Assembly: GCF_000525855.1 (NCBI RefSeq)
Contig: NZ_AODE01000019.1
Span: 248,001-312,000, forward strand
DNA length: 64,000 nt
Reading direction: 5' to 3'
DNA from: Listeria cornellensis FSL F6-0969
Lineage (GTDB): Bacteria > Bacillota > Bacilli > Lactobacillales > Listeriaceae
A model generated the notes under the pieces. It searched no databases, had not been told where the DNA came from, and saw only the letters and a list, made by a program, of their open reading frames with translations. This document shows positions 59,232-64,000 of the stretch, piece after piece (the first letter of the stretch is position 1; the number at the start of each line of letters is the position of its first letter). The position numbers were made by a program, and so were the translations under genes.

Positions 59232-60705
59232 TTATTTTGATGGCTGATACCAATGATAGAGGCTATTCGCATCTTGCTGAGCAATGTAGTGCACGCCTGC
59301 ATTCAAATGCGTTTGCCCCGATTTCATGAGTACTGTAAAGTGAACAACATTTCCTTTTTTCATCCAAATGCTTTGCGCGTAGTCCACCGATTGAACGCGA
59401 CGCTTCAGCATGAAATTCGTCTGTTTAGAAATAAACGCACGCCCTTGCATGACAAGCTCCGTCTCCGTCGTATAAAAACCGGTGGCACGATACGACGCAT
59501 ACGCCTTCCACGCAAACAGTGGCAACAATAACAAGCTGGATAACCCCCATGGGAACAATAAAATACTGACGAGTAAAATAACAGGAATCGTCCAAATTAG
59601 ATTAATGAAGAAAAACCGTCTCAAGCTCTTTTTTTGGCGCTCGCTCTAGCTTTTCTATCGGAAATTGATAATCCTCCAGAAACTGCGGTAATATCTCCAG
59701 TGCTTTCGCCTTTTTCACAATCGGCAAAATCAAAATGTCTCCAGAATGTTCATCATCACCGGAACTTCCGGCCGTCACAACACGTACCGACGCCAATTTT
59801 AGCATTTGGCGAAGTGGTGATTCGATTAATTTAATCGATTGAATCCGCTCAAAAGCAATCGACGTATGCTCACGTTGCAATAGTCCTTTTTCAATAACGA
59901 TGTGGTCGTCGAACTTCATTAGCTTGAACTGGAAATACTTGAATAACGTGCTGACTATCGCGATTCCCCAAAGAATAAGCAGTACGACAAAGCCAATGAT
60001 GACAAGGATTAGCACGCCGTAACGAAGAATCGTATCAAATTGTTCTTCCACAAAATCAGCCGGAATCAGGTCGCGGAATTGCTGACCGAATGCCAAAATA
60101 ATGAAGAATATCCCGAAGACGCCCCCCGATGTCACCGCCATGAGCAGCAACTCCTTAACCTCTAACTGAAAAGTAAGCAGTGGCTTCTCGTTCTTCTCCT
60201 GGACAACCCGAATTTCCGCTGTCTCCACACTCTCCTCTTCCACCAATTCCGCCACTTTTCCAGCGCGTAAATCTTTCAATTCCTGTGCCACGCTTGCAGG
60301 AACAGCGCTCAAATCCGCTTCGGCTTTCCCTCCACCAGCTGTTTCAATCAAAATTTGAACAACATGAAACGGCATGTAGAAAAACCATTGTTTCTGCTGA
60401 ACTGTCTGGATTCGCTCATATGGAATAAAAATATTTTTCTTGAAAAACAGACCGTACTTCACCCGAATCCCCTTATCATCCATGCGATAACGGTATGTAA
60501 AATACTTGATCAAGGCTGGCGCTAATAACAAAACAATCAAAGCAATAATGAGTAGCGGATACATCCACCAAGATAATATCCCATTGTCATTCAAATTCCG
60601 GAACACCGCAAATATAACAACAGCAATCGGAATGATGCTCTGTCTCACACTAACAATTAACTCCTTAATAAGCGCAATCGGATGCAGACGTCTATCTTCA
60701 TACAT
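59232..60705 (-). CDS. Three-domain bPH2 membrane protein (YdbT-like), frame broken
   Basis: About 490 residues. Repeated bPH2 domains, each after one or two membrane helices (FFKKNIFIPYERIQTVQQKQ; IVIEKGLLQREHTSIAFERIQSI; FISKQTNFMLKRRVQSVDYAQSIW). An extra base in the T7 run at 59629-59635 splits off the last domain; one fewer gives KKSLRRFFFINLIWTIPV. YdbT/YdbS pairs are widespread in Firmicutes and poorly understood. Overlaps ydbS. Confidence 0.85.
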
Positions 60706-61181
60706 CTTCCTTCGCCACCTTTACAAGCTCTAAAATATGGTGTCTCAGCGCATCTGATTCTTCTGCTTGAACAGCCTCAATCGTGTGGACTGTCGCCGCC
60801 GTTGAAATCGAGACACTTACTAATCTCTGCTTTCTTAGCAATGGCCCCTGATCCGTCTCCACATGTTGCACCCGAATCATCGGAATCAACACCCGACTTC
60901 TAAAAATAATCCCATGCTGAATCTCAATCTCGTCATGCCTAATTTGATAACTCCACCTCGCCCAACGAAATGGTACAATTAAAAAAAAATGTCAAAATAA
61001 AATATAAAATCGTGAACGCAAAGCCAATCGCGCTCCACCAAAGTGACACATCAATGGCATAAAATAAAATGGCCGCTCCAATCGATACGACTAAAAATAT
61101 CAAAATCGCAATCGCATACCCTTGGCGCCATACTGTTTTAATCTTCTCAGGTAATTTTTGTGCTAAATTCTCAAGCTCCAT
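60698..61181 (-). CDS. bPH2 membrane protein (YdbS-like), frame broken
   Basis: About 160 residues with two membrane helices (residues 22-60) and one bPH2 domain: RSRVLIPMIRVQHVETDQGPLLRKQRLVSVSISTAATVHTI. An extra base in the A9 run near 60979-60987 breaks it after the second helix. It overlaps the YdbT-like gene by 8 bases. Confidence 0.82.
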
Positions 61182-61401
61182 AAAAACGCCCTCCCTTTTC
61201 TTTTAATGATACCTGAAACCCCTTGAAAAATAAAGCTTTATCCCCTACTATTTTGCATGCCAGCCAAGCATATTTATCCCCTTATTGCTCGATTTTGTGT
61301 ATACTTAGTTTCCAATCAAAATTTCTTAATCTATTCGTTTTTCGTTCACAGTTCGTTCATTTGTTGGTTTTATAATGAAAGATAGAAAGGTGGTAGTAAA
61401 C

Positions 61402-61857
61402 ATGAAAAAACGATTTTATGGATTCCTATTATTTATTTTATTCTTCTCAACGAGCATACATATTCCAGTAAGCGCGGCCACAACAAGCCCTACTACTTCT
61501 AGCGACAGCGCCAATGACTTCATGGAAATGTTCGACATAGACAGTTATACAGCATCAAACCCATATATTTTAGTGAACGGAAATACGGCCACTATCATGT
61601 TCACCACAGAGGAAGATGCCAAAGTGAGCATTCGCAGCGGTTCTATTTATGTGAAAACAACAGACTATACGCGCGACCAAGAACTATCTATCCATCAATT
61701 AGAAGAGACCACCCACCTCATTTTAACCGTTACAACAAAAGCTGGTGTCAGCACTTCTTATCCAATAACGATTAAAACAACACCTAAATCCGAACATAAA
61801 GTCTTACCAAGAATCACGGAAACATCGCTTTCATCCTCAAGAAGAACGCATTCTTAG
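61402..61857 (+). CDS. Secreted protein of unknown function
   Basis: 151 residues with a signal peptide (MKKRFYGFLLFILFFSTSIHIPVSA) and a Thr/Ser-rich, beta-type mature region (ILVNGNTATIMFTTEEDAKVSI). Start MKKRF follows AAAGGTGG. It precedes a small membrane protein and is divergent from ydbS. No family recognised. Confidence 0.65.
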   Translation: MKKRFYGFLLFILFFSTSIHIPVSAATTSPTTSSDSANDFMEMFDIDSYTASNPYILVNGNTATIMFTTEEDAKVSIRSGSIYVKTTDYTRDQELSIHQLEETTHLILTVTTKAGVSTSYPITIKTTPKSEHKVLPRITETSLSSSRRTHS

Positions 61858-61937
61858 AGAACTCTTCCCCGATTTTCATTTGCATTTCACCTTTATCCTG
61901 TAATATGGACTTAACTGTTACTGGAGGGATGTCAGCC

Positions 61938-62147
61938 TTGAAAAAGAAAATCGGATTTGGTGCCTTATGTTTCTTCATCGCATTAGGTGTCAGTATCTTA
62001 CTCACACGACCTGAAGTAAAAGACACGGCCAGCAAGTTAAAAACAGACTATATAGAAGCAACTACCGTCGAAAATGTAAGCGATCCGTTCTCTGAGCTCG
62101 TAGAAGACCAGAAAGAATGGTTTATTAAACAATTAAGCGGTTCATAA
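61938..62147 (+). CDS. Small single-pass membrane protein
   Basis: 69 residues: (M)KKKIGFGALCFFIALGVSILL, then a charged helix. The TTG start is preferred because TGGAGGG lies 9 bases before it; an ATG at 61929 overlaps that site. No family recognised. Confidence 0.6.
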   Translation: MKKKIGFGALCFFIALGVSILLTRPEVKDTASKLKTDYIEATTVENVSDPFSELVEDQKEWFIKQLSGS

Positions 62148-62197
62148 AAAAAGCATGATAACAGTCGCGATTTAACGACTTGTCATCATGCTTTTTA
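62146..62197. terminator. Bidirectional terminator between convergent genes
   Basis: AAAAAGCATGAT...CGACT and ATCATGCTTTTT form a long stem with A- and T-runs on both sides, ending the small membrane gene and queT. Confidence 0.85.
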
Positions 62198-62201
62198 CGT
62201 T

Positions 62202-62687
62202 CTAATTAATAATTTTCTTGAAATCGATGCGTTTGTTGATATAATACATAATTGGCGCACCTATAGCTAAAACAATGAATTCGCTGATAGCCAGTGTTAA
62301 CCATGTATACAAAAATGGCCACTCTAATACTACAGACAGTTCCCAAGCAATGATAAACATCGTCGCAGAGAAAACGAGCGTTGTCAGGACCATTCTTACC
62401 TTCACATTCGCCACATAGCGACTTAGCAAAATAACGATGGCTAGCGAAATCGCGGACTGCCCCACCCAAACACCCAGTCATACCAACCAAGTGGCGAGAA
62501 GAAATTCGCAATCAATACCCCAACTACAATTCCAAAAAAAATACTTCTTATCAAATACGATTAAATGATTGAACATCTCCGACAAACGAAATTGAATATT
62601 CGTAAATCCGAAAGGTGCTACAACCAAAGTCACGACAACATAAAGCGCCGCAACGATCGCATTTACCGTTAACGTTTTTATTTTCAT
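62202..62687 (-). CDS. queT: Queuosine precursor transporter QueT, frame broken twice
   Basis: About 161 residues and five to six membrane helices. Start MKIKTLTVNAIVAALYVVVTLVVAPFG, and the conserved FTNIQFRLSEMFNHLIVF. An extra base in the A8 run near 62534-62541 and a missing G near 62465-62475 split it; corrected reading is KKYFFGIVVGVLIANFFSPLGWYDWVFGVGQSA. It imports queuosine precursors, and a preQ1 riboswitch precedes it. Confidence 0.88.
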
Positions 62688-62700
62688 TTTATATAGACTC

Positions 62701-62738
62701 CCCTTAGTTTTTTTACGTAGGATGGTTTCGAACTACGT
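62701..62738 (-). promoter_or_regulatory. preQ1-I riboswitch
   Basis: ACGTAG pairs with CTACGT around a TTCGAAACCATC loop, followed by AAAAAAACTAAGG, the conserved A-rich tail that folds back in preQ1-I aptamers. The tail overlaps the queT ribosome site, so preQ1 would reduce translation. Confidence 0.85.
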
Positions 62739-62951
62739 TTTCTCATCTATGTTACCTTAAAAACCCCGTTATATCAAGGTCATTTCAACTTTTTTTTGAA
62801 AGTAAGCGGTATCTTATGAAAAAGTACTTGCTTTTTTTCGCAAATGGGTGTAAATTCAATTATAGACTTTAATTGTCCACGATGAAGTTTTTTCTTAAAA
62901 CCTAATCAGAGACAAATTATATCCACAATGAAAACGAGGTGAATCAGGAAC

Positions 62952-63443
62952 ATGCAATTAACAAAAGGGGTAGAACAAGCGATTTGTATTATCGTCCTGC
63001 TGTCCACCCAAGATAACCACAATCCACTAGCATCCGACACAATTAGCGAGCATCTGCAAGTATCTCCTTCCTATTTAAAGAAGATCATGCGCAAACTCGT
63101 TGTCCAGAATATTATCCGATCCGTGCCAGGCAATAACGGCGGTTTTTCACTAGCAAAAAGTCCGGAGCAAATCACGTTACTAGAAGTCGTAGAATCGATG
63201 GAAGGCCCCATTTCGATCTATCCAGACACAGGCTTGATCAACAAAGTTTTCCGCGATGGCGAGCACACTTCTAAAGGGGAAGCAGTGTTACACGATGTTT
63301 TTAACGGTGCCAACGACCTTATTCGCGACTACTTATCCAAACAAACAGCCGCAGACTTACTGAAACGCACGATGGAACAATCTGAAATACCGGTACTTAA
63401 CTGGAACACAATGAATCTAAGCAATCAAAAGGAGAAAGAGTGA
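62952..63443 (+). CDS. Rrf2-family transcriptional regulator
   Basis: 163 residues. Winged helix LTKGVEQAICIIVLLSTQDN ... SDTISEHLQVSPSYLKKIMRKLVVQNIIRSVPGNNGGFSL, typical of Rrf2. No clear Cys cluster, so it probably has no iron-sulfur site. It overlaps the following YhgE gene and likely controls it. Confidence 0.9.
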   Translation: MQLTKGVEQAICIIVLLSTQDNHNPLASDTISEHLQVSPSYLKKIMRKLVVQNIIRSVPGNNGGFSLAKSPEQITLLEVVESMEGPISIYPDTGLINKVFRDGEHTSKGEAVLHDVFNGANDLIRDYLSKQTAADLLKRTMEQSEIPVLNWNTMNLSNQKEKE

Positions 63444-64000
63444 GTTTTATGAATATGTTAAAGCAAGAATGGAAACGACTTTTAAATAACAAAATTCTGC
63501 TCGTTTCGACGATCGTTATTATGTTTATCCCGATTTTATACGGTGGCGTTTTCCTGAAATCCGTTTGGGATCCGTATGGCAAAACAAGTGAGCTTCCTGT
63601 TGCTGTCGTCAATGAAGACCAAGCGGCGAATTACGAAGGGCAAGAGCTCGATGTTGGGAATGAACTCGTCAAAGAACTGAAGAAAAATAACGATTTAGGC
63701 TGGAATTTTCTTGATGCGAAGACTGCCAATAAAGGTTTGAAAGACGGCAAGTATTACATGGTCATCACGATTCCGAAAGATTTTTCCAAAAATGCCTCTA
63801 CCGTTCTTGATGCAACACCGAAAAAAAATGAATCTTTCTTATGAAATCAACCCCGCGCAGAACTATATCGGGGAAGTCGTAACAGGCCAAGGCGCATCAG
63901 CCGTCAACGCCAAAATTTCGAAAAAAGTAACGGAAAGCTATGCCAAAGCCATTTTTTCACAAATAGCAAAAGTTGGCGATGGCTTCGAAACCGCCGCGGA
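63440..64000 (+). CDS. YhgE/Pip-type membrane protein, partial
   Basis: N-terminal part only. KQEWKRLLNNKILLVSTIVIMFIPILYGGVFL is the first helix, followed by VWDPYGKTSELPVAVVNEDQAA and KDGKYYMVITIPKDFSKNAS, as in YhgE/Pip and ABC-2-like exporters. An extra base in the A8 run near 63823-63830 breaks the frame; one fewer gives KKMNLSYEINPAQNYIG and continues to the window end. GTG start at 63440 (GGAG 5 bases before), or ATG at 63449. Confidence 0.85.

Overview
The window looks like a chromosome of the genus Listeria in the broad sense (Firmicutes, Listeriaceae). The right half carries the alr-mazEF-rsbRSTUVW-sigB-rsbX cluster, a sortase-anchored protein with an LPTTG signal, and tRNA genes without encoded CCA. 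The left ~38 kb is a prophage whose structural module resembles the Listeria siphovirus PSA. I cannot name the species from sequence alone.

Layout. 1-17.3 kb (minus strand) is the late module, read right to left: TerS, TerL, portal, ClpP-type protease, HK97 capsid, connectors, major tail protein, tail chaperones, tape measure, Dit and the start of the tail-tip protein. 17.5-32.5 kb (minus) holds an HNH nuclease, a sigma-like late regulator, many small early genes, a Dam methylase and a replication module (replisome organizer, G39P-type loader, DnaB helicase). 32.5-37 kb is the lysogeny region: divergent cro/CI-type repressors with operators, then a divergent Rgg regulator and SHP-like peptide pair, a lipoprotein and a membrane protein. 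The tyrosine integrase (37.0-38.2 kb) abuts the 3' end of tRNA-Leu(GAG), the presumed attachment site. The other prophage end lies left of the window.

38.3-64 kb is chromosome: tRNA-Leu and tRNA-Glu, an LPXTG glycosidase-like protein, a CcpA-type-controlled operon (PTS EIIC, small membrane protein, AnmK, MupG) for muropeptide sugars, tRNA-Ser and tRNA-Asn, sprT-like, tex, a D,D-carboxypeptidase, a group II intron remnant, the sigma-B stress cluster with mazEF, alr, acpS, a heme-pathway oxidase, two bPH2 proteins, and queT behind a preQ1 riboswitch. An Rrf2 regulator and a truncated YhgE/Pip gene close the window.

Most interesting items: (1) a 264-nt ORF-less group I intron in the tape-measure gene with a recognisable P1/P3/P4/P7/P8/P9 core; (2) CCC_TGA +1 frameshift sites at the ends of both the capsid and major tail genes, the tail one leading into an extension of about 635 residues that ends in a complete NodB-type deacetylase; (3) a prophage Rgg/SHP-like signalling pair; (4) two copies of a long hairpin element whose stems differ but stay paired.

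Caution: about 30 genes are broken by one extra base in an A/T run of 5-8. This happens in phage and chromosomal genes alike, and removing one base restores a sensible protein each time. I treat these as sequencing overcalls and give reconstructed gene spans.
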